64,000 nucleotides of DNA from Cocos nucifera (lineage: Eukaryota; Streptophyta; Magnoliopsida; Arecales; Arecaceae): positions 1-64,000 of the forward strand of contig QRFJ01003032.1 in the NCBI GenBank assembly GCA_006176705.1. The letters are read 5' to 3'. Positions within the stretch are counted from its first letter, which is position 1; each line of letters opens with the position of its first letter. Below the pieces are notes generated by a model. It was not told the DNA's origin. It saw only the letters and a list, made by a program, of their open reading frames with translations, and searched no databases. Below are positions 33,191 to 44,839 of the stretch, piece by piece. The translations under genes and the position numbers were made by a program.

Positions 33191-35500
33191 CTCTTAGTTT
33201 CGAATCCTGGAATCAATTCCGAATACCCATGATCCATTAGGATCTGAGTATTCGGATCTGGGTCTGGTACTAATAACTAAAATTGGATCCAGATCTAGAT
33301 ATCCAAGTTCCGATCTGAACTCGACCTGTTGACAGGTCTAGTCTCACAATCACTTATGTATGACACTAATACAAGGATATGGGTGCTCATTAGAGAATGA
33401 GTCCATTGAATTGATCCAACTTAAGAATATCTAATGGAGTCTTATCTACATGTCAATAGATGATTCTCATAGTGGGAATTGTACATGTAATCATTTGACC
33501 TGAGACTACCATAGAATCTTGTATGTATGAATCTATATTTTGATTCATACTCATTCATGACTCGATCATATATGGAATGTTCTAGATATGATGGATTATA
33601 TATAGAGATTGTGAGTAGGTCAACATGGAATCAATCACTCCTAGTAAGAGGAGATTGCATCCTCCTTGCTTCAATCGAATGATGATTTAGGAAGATTTTG
33701 ATTAAAGCATGATAAAAATTAGAAATAGTTTTTAATATTTTATTAATCAAATTATCAATATAAATTAAGAGAAATATGAATATGATATTGGGTTTGACAT
33801 ATTTCTATATCCAAAGATATACTCGGCATGCAGGATGATCGCAGGATCCTGTTACATAGTAACTTTTCGCTTAAGGATATTTTTAGTATTTCAATCAAAA
33901 TTTCATATCTTTCAGTTTGACATGATATGTTGCTAGACGTCAATCTTATCTTGTGGGTTCGATCAAATTAAAGAGTTTAATTTAATTATCAATTAGAAAG
34001 TGTTCTAATTAATCGAATCGGGTCAGCTCAATTTGATCTAAATTGATTTGGTTGAGTTCTAACCAAATTAGGTCAAATCATATCCTAATCCACTATTAAC
34101 TAGATGTGGAACCCAATGGATAACACACAAGGAGAATTGATCAAGGGATTAATTGGATTAAATAATGTTTGCAAGTTGAACATGCTAGCACATGTTGCAA
34201 ACCCTAGCATCTAAATTCGAATCAGATTCGAATTAGATTTCGATTTGGACTAATTAGATCTAATTTTGTTTAAATCAGATTTGGTTCTTAATTGGGTTGA
34301 CCCTTGGCTTGTTGACCAAGGGGTTGGGCATCTAATATCTGAATCCCATGCACCAGAGAATCTCTCTCTTGGTGCATGGGGGTTTTGTTTGTGCGCTAGG
34401 TATGTGTTGCGTATGGTTTGAATTAGTGCCAACCTCCTCATGCCTTATCCATTTATTTTTACATAATATTTTTCTATAGAGATTTTAGATTAAGAGGAGG
34501 TGCAAAAGAGTCCTTCTGCTTCTAAAACTCCTCCATAATCTATTTAGAATTTGGATAAGAATGGAAACCTAGCCACCCTTTCATTTGAATGGCTCCTCTT
34601 GGACCAAGTCCAAGATGATAAAGCATTGACTTTTCTTTCACACCTCCATCTGAAGTTGGCACATGAGATAAGAGCCACTATATGGCATTCTCATCAGATC
34701 AAAACTATTTATTGGTGGCGCCAAAGAGAAAGAAAAAACTATGTAACATTTGTGAAACCACGGAGAATTATTTTCCAAAGAGTCTTTTTACATGAAGCGA
34801 CTCTTGAAACTAATTCCCGTGCTTCCACATGGCATATTTTTCTGGTGGGATGTGAGAAGGATGGATGGGCATGAGATAAGCCTAGGGAAAGGCATGAGAA
34901 ATAGGTGGAAGCACCCCTACGTAGATTATAAATAGGGATGTACACCGGAAGTCCAATGCATCAAATTCTCTCCTTCTTTCTAACATCATCTCTATAATTG
35001 TTCAATTTTTCTCTTCCTTCCCTTGTTAAGACAAAGTCCTATTTAAGGACAAAAGGTCTGATTTAGAATAAGGGCTTAGAAAGAGAGTAAAGAAAGACAA
35101 GGAGAATAGAAAGTAAGAAAAAGATAGGCTAAGAGGGAGACAGCAAAGGCTAACGAAGATTCTATCTAAATAAATTAAAATTCTTATTATAAAAATTTTA
35201 ATTAAATTAATCAGAGGTGCTAGTGGCTTGATCAAGTTTCTATGTGGATCAATGTTAGAGGGTGAACACGTGGACACCTGGTGAAACTCCTAATGGACTG
35301 CTGCCGGTGATCAGGATCAAATTAGGGTTTAGCGAACAGAGATATATTTTAATAACTTAATTTATGTTATAAATGCATATTATATGATTTAAATTCTAAT
35401 AAGATGGTCCTAAGGTTCGGATTTGATTTTATGATTTCATATAATTTGCTTTGAAATATGTGCTTTCGTTATGTACACCAAACTTTACAGTTCAAACTTC
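33191..35500 (+). repeat. probable degenerate copia-type LTR fragment
   Basis: Layout resembles the copia LTR at 3690-5975: GAGAATGAG-type 5' part, GTTGACC words, a TATA-like AATTATAAATAGGG near 34926, and pyrimidine-rich leader after it. No internal domains adjoin it. Ends are uncertain; 33230-33345 may be a separate repeat ending at CCTGTTGACAGG. Open frames inside (for example 34551-34874) match nothing I know. Confidence 0.4.
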
Positions 35501-35539
35501 TTCGATATTATTATTAGAAAAAGAAACAACCTACCCAGT

Positions 35540-37110
35540 CTATTGCATTTTTGGGGCCTCAGCTCAGTCTACCCCCTTGCCGCTGTAGAAGTTCAAGATT
35601 ATGTTGATAACACTAGTCGTTAGTTGGTTATTGTTGTTCTTCTCATCAAGTTGGTACTGAGGTAGCTTTTTAATCATGTGATCCATATGTTCACGAACAT
35701 ACTTCCCGAGTTAGCCTTTCCAAATCAGGGCTTCAATTTCATCTTTCAATTGAAGGTAGTCCTCAGTACCGTGGTCATGATCTTGATGTAAGTGACAATA
35801 TTTTCTTTTGTTCCTCCTCATGGGCGGAGCCTTCATTGGTGTAGGTCTGTGGAGATATCTCTAGCCTTTGATCTCCATCAAGAATTGGACTTAAGGAGCA
35901 ATTAGAAGAGCATAATTGTTTAAATCGCTGAGGTTCACTCCTTGGCCTAAGACTTTTTGTTGGTCATGAGGATTCTTTTTCAGCATGGATTATGCACGAA
36001 TCCCCCCTCCCTACTTTTTGTTGGGGGTCCTCCCTTCCTTAGTCTGCTTGTGTATGGTTTAGGCCTCTTCCATCTATGCATACTTTCGAGCCCATGCTAG
36101 AAAATGGGTATAGTTTCTCAAAAATATTTTATTGAGAGAGAAGATGAGGCACTCATTTTGAAATCCTCATTTTACCAATATTGCCATTGGCTCATCAAAG
36201 TTGCACACCTCTAATGTGGTTGCATTAAAAGGCACCATGTAGTTTACACGAAGATTCGTCCTCTCCTTACTAAATCAAGAAGAGATTGTTGGTATACTTT
36301 GAAAGTGTTCAGTTATTGCCGAAGTGGGTGATAAACAATTTTTTGAGCTACTCAAATAAATAAATGGACTTTGGTTGGAGTGTGGAGCACCACTCCTACC
36401 ACCTTCTTAAGAGTGAGCAAGAAGGCAAGGTAGAGGAGGACATCTAAGGCACCCTAAAGCATAATGAGGGCTTTGCAACCCTCCAAGAGGTCAAGGGGGT
36501 TCGAAGAGCCATCATACGGCTCTATCTATGGCATCTTGAATTGATTCGGAATTGATTTCTATAATATAATGTGGGAAAAGGAGACTGAGAGTTGAAGCTA
36601 AGACCATCATCATTTCTCTTGCTCCCAATTTGCATCTCATCCAAATGGTACTCAATCTCTCAGATTTTCTATTCAATATCTTCCTCACGACTATATTTTT
36701 CAAGATGTGGAAAGTAGCCTGAGATCGAATCACCATCAGAAAAGGCTGGGAAGTGCCAGCATCTCTCCTCCTTCCTCATGCCTTGGTGCGATGATGATCG
36801 CCCTATAGCGGGAGAAGAATGATGTGGGCACCTGGGGGCCAATTTTGGACTCCAGGGGTGGATCTGGTGGCTATGCTGAGAGGTTGCTGCCTGATGAGCA
36901 GGTTCTTAGGATTATCGTTGCTCGATGGCCTGCAAGAGCTGCTACATGGCATTGGTTAAATCCTAGACATGTTGAAGTAGAGCATCAAATCATTGAGGGT
37001 CCGCCATCATGGGAGGTTCTATAGGTTCCTTTAGGATGGACACTCACGTGGTGCCACCTAGGCTATGCCGAGATGTTTGTCGCTAGGAGGTGACGAAGTT
37101 GCTATATACT
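35540..37110 (-). pseudogene. gag of element F
   Basis: Minus-strand pieces: VNYMVPFNATTLEVCNFDEPM near 36200-36260, IFLRNYTHFLAWARKYA near 36080-36130, and a knuckle-like patch HLHQDHDHGTEDYLQLKDEIE near 35735-35800, in the same order as gag of A-D. Stops and frameshifts are frequent. It is the only protein-coding part of F left besides the antisense ORF. Confidence 0.7.
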
Positions 37111-37154
37111 CTGATCTTCAGCATTATTCTCTTTTCTTTGTTATTGGGTCAAGA

Positions 37155-37174
37155 GACCCTTTCTCTAATGCCAA
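37155..37174 (-). other. primer-binding site of element F
   Basis: On minus, TTGGCATTAGAGAAAGGGTC lies 5 bp after the LTR end, similar to the TTGGCGCTAGAAGGAGGG site of D. Confidence 0.55.
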
Positions 37175-37179
37175 ACTAT

Positions 37180-37785
37180 TGTTGCAAAGTTCTAGAATGA
37201 GGAGAGTGTAGTTATGGTCGATGCCTGTCCGATCCAGGGCTTGATGGTTAGTAGAGATCCTAAGATTACTTATTGCTTTTAGATCTTAAAAAGAAGTCTG
37301 GTCACTAGAGATTCTCAATGGAGAATCCTCTGATATTTAGGTTAGCTAGAATAGTAGGAGAGAGTGGGAGTTTCTAGATTTTGAGGCCTTTAAGTCATTT
37401 TTAGAGGAAACTTTGTGCCCCTTTTATAGAAGGGGGAAGCGATATGTTATCCCATTAATTGGTGTGGATCATGGGTAACGAGCAATAAGTATTGTTAACT
37501 TATGTGCCATGTTCTTTTGTAATCATCCAAAATTTGAGAAAATTTCTACCGGTCTATATATTTTTTTGTAACAATCTAACATCTAGGAGTTCTCTATGAG
37601 TCATCGGCTCAGATCCGACCATAGGATCGGTGTGAACTCGACCAAGTCATGGGGTTACAATTGAGGAAATGGATTAATTCCCCTCTAACTACTCTATCTT
37701 CATTTCTTGGCATTCAAGGGAACCGAAGTGGATGTTCAATGGTGGTCCAAAGAAAAAAGAACAAGGTCAATGGTACCCTTATACA
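37180..37785 (-). repeat. 5' LTR of element F (right copy)
   Basis: Partner of 30224-30879. Forward left end TGTTGCAAAG follows the inverted primer site; right end ...TTATACA. Confidence 0.75.
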
Positions 37786-38186
37786 AATATTATTTGATGG
37801 ACGTTTATTTTTTAAGGATGATCATCCAAAGAGATACAAATTTTTGTAATATACAAGCCATTCTCCACAAAGATCTCCAAATATATGCAATTTTTAGTTG
37901 GATCGGATACACCGAGGAGGCATTTTGTATGGGGTAATTTTTTAAGATCAAGAGTGATGTGGGTGGAGATGATGAGATCACTATATTTGGTTGCACTATG
38001 ATAATTCTACATGGCAGTGATTTCAAATCATCCTCACTCTTCAAATCATCTTTCAATTTAGTGATGGGATACCCATCATCAAGGTCAGAAAATTAAAATC
38101 AACCTAGGTGGTGATCTTAGATTGAAAGATAAGGACAAAAATATCCCTCAATCTAGTCAAAAAAAAAATCAATATATCATCAATAT
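37786..38186. other. spacer between elements F and D
   Basis: No gene seen. Includes an imperfect inverted arrangement of GATGATTTGAA/TTCAAATCATC words near 37975-38055. Ends in AT-rich sequence where element D inserted. Confidence 0.55.
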
Positions 38187-39044
38187 TATTGACGCAGAAT
38201 CTGATCGTCGTCGGAATCAGCTGAAGCGGAGGTGGACGAAGTCGCCACTGGGACCTACAAAATAAAGTCCCATCCGAAGCCAGTGGGGGTGGCTCCGGCA
38301 GGACCCTCCGACGATCAAGTCAGTTCTAGCCAATAGGAATGGAGTGCTCAAAAATAAGTTTCACAGAGCTTAAAGAAGAAGAGGAGAGCTTAGAGCTCCG
38401 GGTTAGCATATCTGGAGGGTCTTTTTTATAGGCAGAGCTTGATGGTGACAGCCATCGCCGTCTGATAATGGATCATTGTCGCTTGCGGTGGACTGATGGT
38501 GATGGCTGTAGCTGTCTTAATACTGAGCCGCTCGGGATCGAATGAAGGGTTGAAGGGCTTTGACGTATACCCATTTTGGAGGAGTTTGGACTCTTGAAGA
38601 AGAAGCTCGAAAGGAGTTCGGCTTTCGTAGGCGTCTGACTGGAGGTGTGCGGCTAAGGCTCGATCGCTGGAAAGTTCAGTAGGAGCTCGGCCACTATCCA
38701 GTTCGACCGACTGTAAGAGTTCGGTCGAAGGAGATGTCCAGGAGGAGTCTGCTGAAGAAGTCTAACCGAATGGAAAGCTTGGAGGGAGTTCGGCTCCCGT
38801 AGGTGCCTGGTTGGAGGAGCACGGAGAGAGTTCGGCTCTTGAAGGAGCCCGACTGAAGCTCGGCCACTGAGGAGTTCGGTTAAAGTCCGACCGCTGAGAG
38901 TCCGAAGGAGCTCGATCGTTAAGCAGTTCGATCAGTTGTAGGAGTTTGGCCAAGATCCGTCCACTGAAGCTCTTCCATGGCTACCGACCGTATTAGATTG
39001 AGCATCGAACTGAACTTCGACAGGAGCGGAATTTACCTCCAATA
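38187..39044 (-). repeat. 3' LTR of element D
   Basis: Forward ends TATTGACGCAG and ACCTCCAATA. The 45-bp minisatellite is almost absent here (only a few degenerate units near 38580-38850), which explains the short length relative to the LTR of A. Confidence 0.88.
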
Positions 39045-39146
39045 ATAGTGCCCCCATTCCGAGTTCAAAACTCAAAGAAAGAGAGTGCAGAAAAGATGAC
39101 TGCCGAAGTCCTCTTCTGAGCTCCGTGCTGGTTTAGGTCGAAGCTT

Positions 39147-40735
39147 GGGGGGAGATCTCATCTCCAGCTAAAGTTGGTATCGAAATTGAAGCCCGGGAGA
39201 GATCTCGTCTCCAGCCGAGGTTGAAGTAGATCTCGTCTCATGCGGTCGAGATCGGAGGTTGAGCTCCTCGGGGGGGGGTGATATTGTCTTCAGCAGCCGA
39301 GGCTGACTCGAGAGAGATTTTCTCTCCTGCAGCCATAGTTAATACGGGCGCTCGGGAGAGATCTGATCTCTGATCGAGGTTGACGCAGTCGCTCAGGAGA
39401 GATCTCATCTCTGGGCAAGGTTGTCTCCGATCTTATCTTTGGCCGAGGTTGGCTCGGGCGCTCGGAAGAGATCTTATCTCTAGTCGAGGTTATCGCGGGC
39501 CGAGATAGTCACGGTCGCTCGGGAGAGATCTTATCTCTGGCCGAGGTTGACTCGGTCGCTCGTCTCTGACCGAGGTTGCTGCGGTCGCTCGTGGGAGATC
39601 TTATCTCCTACAGCCGAGGTTGCCTCGGGGGAGATCTTATCTCCTACAGCCGAGGTTGATGCAGGCGCTCAGGGGAGATCTCGTCTCCTTCAGTCGAGGT
39701 TGCCTCAGAGGAGATCTTATCTCCTACAGTCGGGGTTGATGCAGATGCTTGGAGGAGATCTTATCTCCTGCAACCAAGGTTGCCTTGGGAGAGATCTTAT
39801 CTCCTACAGCCAAAGTTGGCCCAGACTCTTGGGGGAGATCTTATCTTCTACGGCCGAGGTTGACACGGTCGCTTGGGAGAGATCTTATCTCTAACCGAGG
39901 TTGTCGCTCGGAAGAGATCTTATCTCTGGTTGAGATTGATGAGATCGCTCAGGAGAGATCTTATCTCTAGTCGAGGTTATCGCGGTCGCGAGGAAGAGAT
40001 CTTATCTCTAGCCGAGGTTGTCGCTCGGAAGAGATCTTATCTTTGACTGTGGTTGTCTCGGTCGCTCAGAAGAGATCTTATCTTTAGCCGAGATTGACGC
40101 AGTCGCTCGGAAGAGATCTTATCTCTAGCCAAGGTTGTCGCAGTCACTCAGGAGAGATCTTATCTCTAGCCGAGGTTGTCGCTTGGGAGAGATCTTATCT
40201 CTGACCGAGGTTGATGGGGTCGCTCGAGAGAGATCTTATCTCTAACTGAGGTTGTCACAGTTGCTCGAAAGAGATCTTATCTCTAGCCGAGGTTGTCGCT
40301 TGGGAGAGATCTTATCTTTAGCTGAGGTTATCTCGGTCGCTCAGGAGAGATCTTATCTTTAGCCGAGGTTGACGTGGTCGCTCGGAAGAGATCTTATCTC
40401 TAGTCGAGGTTGTTGCTCGAAAGAGATCTTATCTCTGGCCGAGGTTGTCTCGATCGCTCGGAAGAGATCTTATCTCTAGCTGAGGTTGTCGCGGCGCTTG
40501 GGAGAGATCTTATCTCTAGCCGAGGTTGTCGCTCGGGAGAGATCTTATCTCTGTCCGAGGTTGTCTCGATCGCTCGAAAGAGATCTTATCTCTAGTCGAG
40601 GTTGACGCGGTCGCTCGGAAGAGATCTTATCTCTAGCCGAGGTTGTCTCGATCGCTCGAGAGAGAGATCTTATCTCTAGTCGAGGTTGATGCGGTCGCTC
40701 GGAAGAGATCTTATCTCTGACCAAGGTTGAAGGTC
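39147..40735 (-). repeat. palindromic tandem array of element D, 35-41-bp units
   Basis: Forward unit: CGCTCGGGAGAGATCTTATC then TCTAGCCGAGGTTGTC. Each contains GAGAT-CTT-ATCTC inside outer arms CTCGG and CCGAG. Early units (39600-39850) are longer and vary more; later ones (39900-40735) are regular. About 38 copies by length. It lies between the pol remnant and the 3' LTR, the place of hypervariable 3' UTR repeats in Tat-type elements. Confidence 0.92.
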
Positions 40736-40849
40736 TTTAACCTACCCATGTTAGGACGAGGTTCTCCTTCTATTCCTAACATGGCGACTATTAACTACTT
40801 CTTTCCCTGTTATCACATAGTTTTCACGTCCAGAAATAATATTATTGAA

Positions 40850-41065
40850 AGGAAAGAATTTTATTGAAAGAAAGTTACTGGCAACGCATTTCCGAATTCT
40901 TTGTGTTTCAGGGTCATGGTAGCATTGTTCCTCCGCATTTCTTCAGACGGACGATCTTTTCTATCTCATGCTGGCCTCCTCAATTTGGAGCATGCTTCTC
41001 TTGGCTTTGACGCTAGAAGGTAACGAATCGTCGATGTACCAAGCTCCTTCCTGGGGTAACATTGA
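40850..41065 (-). pseudogene. pol tail and deletion scar of element D
   Basis: On minus, the sequence passes from the gag-distal phrase ACATCATCAATG straight to GGAGCTTGGTACATCGACG, which corresponds to GGAGACTTAGTACTTCGGCG of C and to 11864 in A. The following part reads RRNNATMTLKHKEF, matching the end of integrase in A. About 3.7 kb present in A is missing between these points. Confidence 0.75.
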
Positions 41066-42577
41066 TGATGTCGTGAAGTGACCAACCTTGTCATTTCTAG
41101 TTACGGCAGCACCCTTGGTCGATCTTCTCCTACTTCAAACTGGCATCGAAGGAATTTACCTAGCCATCCCTTTCTGACGAGCTCCTCAATTTCATCTCGG
41201 AGTTGGATGCATTCCTCAGTGTCGTGGCCGTGGTCACGATGGTAGAGGCAGTACTTGCTTCGATCGCACTTGTTTGGGAGAGACCGTAACCCTTCTGATC
41301 TTGGCAGCTAGTTCTTAACTTTAGTGAGAATCTGAGTTCGAGTAGCATTGAGGGGGGTATAGTCGTGGAATCTTTCGGGAGGAGGGCTTCTTCGCGCCCC
41401 TCTGTCGGAGCTTCCTCATTGGCGAGCTCGAGGAGTTCAGGCCCGCCTGCTCTCGGATAGAGTTCATGAGCACAGTCGAACCTCGCTCGGCTCTCCATCG
41501 GCGGTGGGTCTATTATACTCGTTTGCCAGCTGCTCCCTTAAGGCTTCTTCGTCCTTCAACTTGAAGGCTTCTTCCGCATGGGCATATCCCTCGGCCCGAG
41601 CCAGCAGATCGGCGAAGTCCCTGGAATACTTTTTTTTTCAGGAAGAACAGCAAGTCATTTTTCTGAAGGTCACTCTTAAGTGCGGCCATCGCAACAGACT
41701 GGTCTAAGTCCCGGACCTCCAATGTCGCGGCGTTAAATCGAGTGACGTAAGCCTGGATGGATTCCTCCTACTTCTGCTTGATGTCCATTAGAAAATCCAA
41801 ACCTCGACATGGACGTCGGCTGCTGATGAAGTGAGCCACGAACTGACGGCTCATTTGGTCAAAAGAGAAGATCGTACTCGGCTTCAACATCGAGTACCAG
41901 TTTTTCGCTGCTCCCTTTAAGGTAGATGGGAAGGCTCGTCACAGTATGGCATCTAAAGCATCGTGGAGTAGCATCATGGTTTGGAAGACCTTCAGATGAT
42001 CAACCGGATCAGAGGTTCCATCATAGCTTTCAAGTTGAGGGAGCTTGAAGTTCGATGGGATGGGCTCCTCCATAATCTAGAGGGAGAAAGGAGGATCGGC
42101 GTGGACATCGACGTGATGAGCCGGGACGATGCGATCGAGCTCTTCAATCCATCGATTCATCTCTCGCAGTCTATGATCAAAGGCATCGTCCTGATTGCAG
42201 ATCTTGGGGGACTTTCGGCTACAAACGAAAAAGGTCTCCTCCAGAGGAGAACCATGATCCAAATATGGATCTCCGACTCTCTATTTTTCTTTTCAAGGGA
42301 CGGTGGGTACACCGACCCGAGTACCCTTTTTTGGGATCGATTTTCAATATCCGGATGGCGGATTTCCTAGTAGAGTCGCCGTCGAAGACTGCTGCATGGC
42401 CCGCATTGCATCTATGAGGCCACGAACCTGTCGGACAAGCAGGTTGAACTTCTCAACATCTACCGTGGGTAAAGGTGGAACCTAAGTTGTCGGGGCTGAA
42501 GCAGGAGCAGACGGATCTGGACAGGATCGAGCTGCATAGGCCGCCGATCGTCGAGTCAAGGCTCTCCTAGGAAGCAT
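41066..42577 (-). pseudogene. gag of element D
   Basis: Minus-strand start MLPRRALTRRSAAYAARS at 42577. The Retrotrans_gag region at about 41500-42070 includes MEEPIPSNFKLPQLESYDGT and DLLARAEGYAHAEEAFKLKD. A knuckle-like region YCLYHRDHGHDTEECIQLRDEI is at about 41190-41260. Frameshifts are frequent near 41640-41960. The tryptophan codon TGG is kept at the site that is TGA in A and C. Confidence 0.78.
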
Positions 42578-42681
42578 TTTTTCTTCGAAAAAGAACTTTA
42601 AGAAGAGAGATCTCTGGAGAGGGAAGAGAGAAATCGCCATCGAGCACTCCTTTAAGAATAAGGGAACCTCGGAGGTTCGGA

Positions 42682-42699
42682 CCCTCCTTCTAGCGCCAA
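42682..42699 (-). other. primer-binding site of element D
   Basis: On minus, TTGGCGCTAGAAGGAGGG starts 2 bp after the LTR end. This is the least decayed version of the family's site in the window. Confidence 0.7.
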
Positions 42700-42701
42700 T
42701 C

Positions 42702-43561
42702 TGTTGACGCAGAATCTGATCGTCGTCGGAATCAGCTGAAGCGGAGGTGGACGAGGTCGCCATCGGGGACTTGCAAAATAAAGTCCCATCCAGAGTCGGT
42801 GGGAGGTGGCTCCGGCAGGACCCTCCGATGATCAAGTCAGTTCTGGCCAACAGGAATGGAGTGCTCGGAAATGAGTTCCACAGAGCTTAGAGAAGAAGAC
42901 GAGAGCTTAGAGCTCCTTGTTAGCATATTTGGAGGGTCCTTTTTATAGGTGGAGCTTGATGGTGACAGCCATCGCCGTCTGATAGTGGATCGCTGTCGCT
43001 TGCGGCGGACTGATGGTGATGGCTGCAGCTATCTTGATACTGAGCAACTCGGGACCGAATGAAGGATTGAAGGATTTTGACGTGTACCCATTTCGGAGGA
43101 GTTCGGACTCCTGAAGAGGAAGCTCGGAAGGAGTTAGGCTCCCATAAGCGTCTGACTGGAGGTGTGCGGCTAAGGCTCGATCGCTGGAAAGTTCAGTAGG
43201 AGCTCGACCGCTACCTAGTTCGTCCGACTGTAAGAGTTCGACTGAAGGGGATGTTCGGAAGGAGTCTGCTGAAGAAGTTCGACCGAAGAAGAAGCTTGGA
43301 GGGAGTTCGGCTCCCGTAGGCGCCTGGCTGGAGGAGCGTGGAGAGAGTTCGGCTCTTGCGGAAGCCCAACTGAAGCTCGACCAATGAGGAGTTCGGCTAA
43401 AGTTCGACCGCTGAGAGTCCGAAGAAGCTTGGCCACTAAGCAGTTTGATCGGCTGTAGGAGTTCGGCAAAGATCCGTCCGCTCAAGCTCTTCCATGGCTA
43501 CCGGCCGCATCAGGCCGAGCACCGAACTGGACTTCGGTAGGAGTGAGATTTATCCCCAACA
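42702..43561 (-). repeat. 5' LTR of element D
   Basis: Forward ends TGTTGACGCAG and TATCCCCAACA, flanked on the right by AATAT. Partner of 38187-39044. Confidence 0.9.
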
Positions 43562-44839
43562 AATATATTATATCAATATTATATATATAATATTATATTA
43601 TATTTGATATTATATATTATATTTATGATATATATTATATTATAATATATTATTATCATATTATGATTCAATGATAATTTTAAATTAAAATAAAAATATT
43701 TTATTATACTTTATAGTTATACAATACAAATTTTAATATATTATTTCTATTTACCTTATTTTTCTAATCAAAATAAATATTCATATTTATAAATAATATA
43801 TTATAAATATAAATAAAAAAATATTAATTCTATAATAATAATTAATATATTTTTAAAGAATTAATAATTTATAGGACTAATAAACATATTTTTATAGAAT
43901 CTATTAATTATTAATATATTAATAAATATAATAAATTTTATTGATAATATATTATATATGATTAATAAATATATTTTTATAGTAAGGATAGTTTTGATAT
44001 TATATAATTATTTTTATAAAATATAAAATAGATTATTCATCAATATCGAAGAATCTTTAATTACTTAATCATGATTTATTAAATATAGTAATTTTAAATT
44101 ATTAATAATTATATCATCATAAAATTTGAATTATTAATAATTTTAGATCGTTCTATTCTTTTTGATCATCAAATGTCATCTATAGTGGAACAAATCAACT
44201 GAAGCAGTAACCGCTCCCAAACGCTCTCAGGATGCGCAGCGTGTCTGCAATCAGCATTCTAGAGTGCGGCACGGGGCTGTTAACTGGAAAAGCACGTGCT
44301 TGACTGCGTACAGGTCAAAGTTGGCCGAGCGGACCCATCGAACACCGCAATAAAGCCCAGAAGACAAAACCAGACAATTGTCACACCACGACTCACTGAT
44401 GAGCCGTTTTCACACCAAACGCTGCTAAAAATTTCCTTAGCAACAAAAAAAAAAAACACTGATGGTGGGGCCCATTTTCGTACCCTCCTGGTGAGAGATC
44501 TTCACCCATATTGATGAGGGGCCATCGAGTGGGGCCCACTGTAATGAGAGGGGCCTACTAAAATGGATGGCAGCATCAAGTGCCGTGTCCGATGTCCTTG
44601 TGCTGATCATCGAATAAATACTTGTAGACAGAAAGTTAGATGACACGACAAAATTTTCCTGCCAACCACCGAAGACCAATTAACCTCTTCGAAAGTATCC
44701 CCATAATGCATAGATAACATCCACCGTCCATCAATACCCATAAATAACATTTCTGCTTTTCAGATTGTATAGTCCTGTCGAGATTAATACGAACGTATAT
44801 TAGCTTTGCAGGAGAACTGATCCACAAAATCAAAATAAC
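43562..44839. other. spacer, AT-rich then mixed, no gene
   Basis: 43562-44150 is almost pure A/T with repeated ATATTATAT words. 44170-44830 is mixed sequence that shares a segment with about 29720-29850. No coding or RNA gene is recognised. Confidence 0.6.

Larger units (their letters stand above)
30224..37785 (-). mobile_element. Ty3/gypsy element F, gag and antisense ORF, pol missing
   Basis: Two related LTRs in direct orientation (30224-30879 and 37180-37785) flank gag on the minus strand next to the right LTR and an antisense ORF on plus next to the left LTR. Flanks TATAT (30219-30223) and AATAT (37786-37790) look like a 5-bp target copy with one difference. Between gag and the antisense ORF, where pol should be, lie a CT-rich minisatellite and a piece of a copia-type LTR. 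No protease, RT or integrase is seen. Confidence 0.75.
38187..43561 (-). mobile_element. non-autonomous Tat-type element D, complete, TSD AATAT
   Basis: Both LTRs are of the A/C family (860 and 858 bp) and the element is flanked by AATAT at 38182-38186 and 43562-43566. Read on minus: LTR, primer site, gag, a scar where protease to most of integrase is missing, the last part of pol, a palindromic tandem array, LTR. The LTRs agree in about nine of ten positions by eye, making this one of the younger gypsy insertions here. It is too incomplete to move by itself. Confidence 0.9.

Noticed and set aside
33191..33210. TTCGAATCC word resembling a tRNA T-loop
   Set aside because: No matching acceptor, D or anticodon stems around it.
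34551..34874. 107-codon plus-strand frame
   Set aside because: It lies in a copia-like LTR fragment just before a TATA-like motif; no family features.
41981..42370. 129-codon plus-strand frame
   Set aside because: It is the antisense of gag of element D; the minus-strand reading has the Retrotrans_gag motifs.
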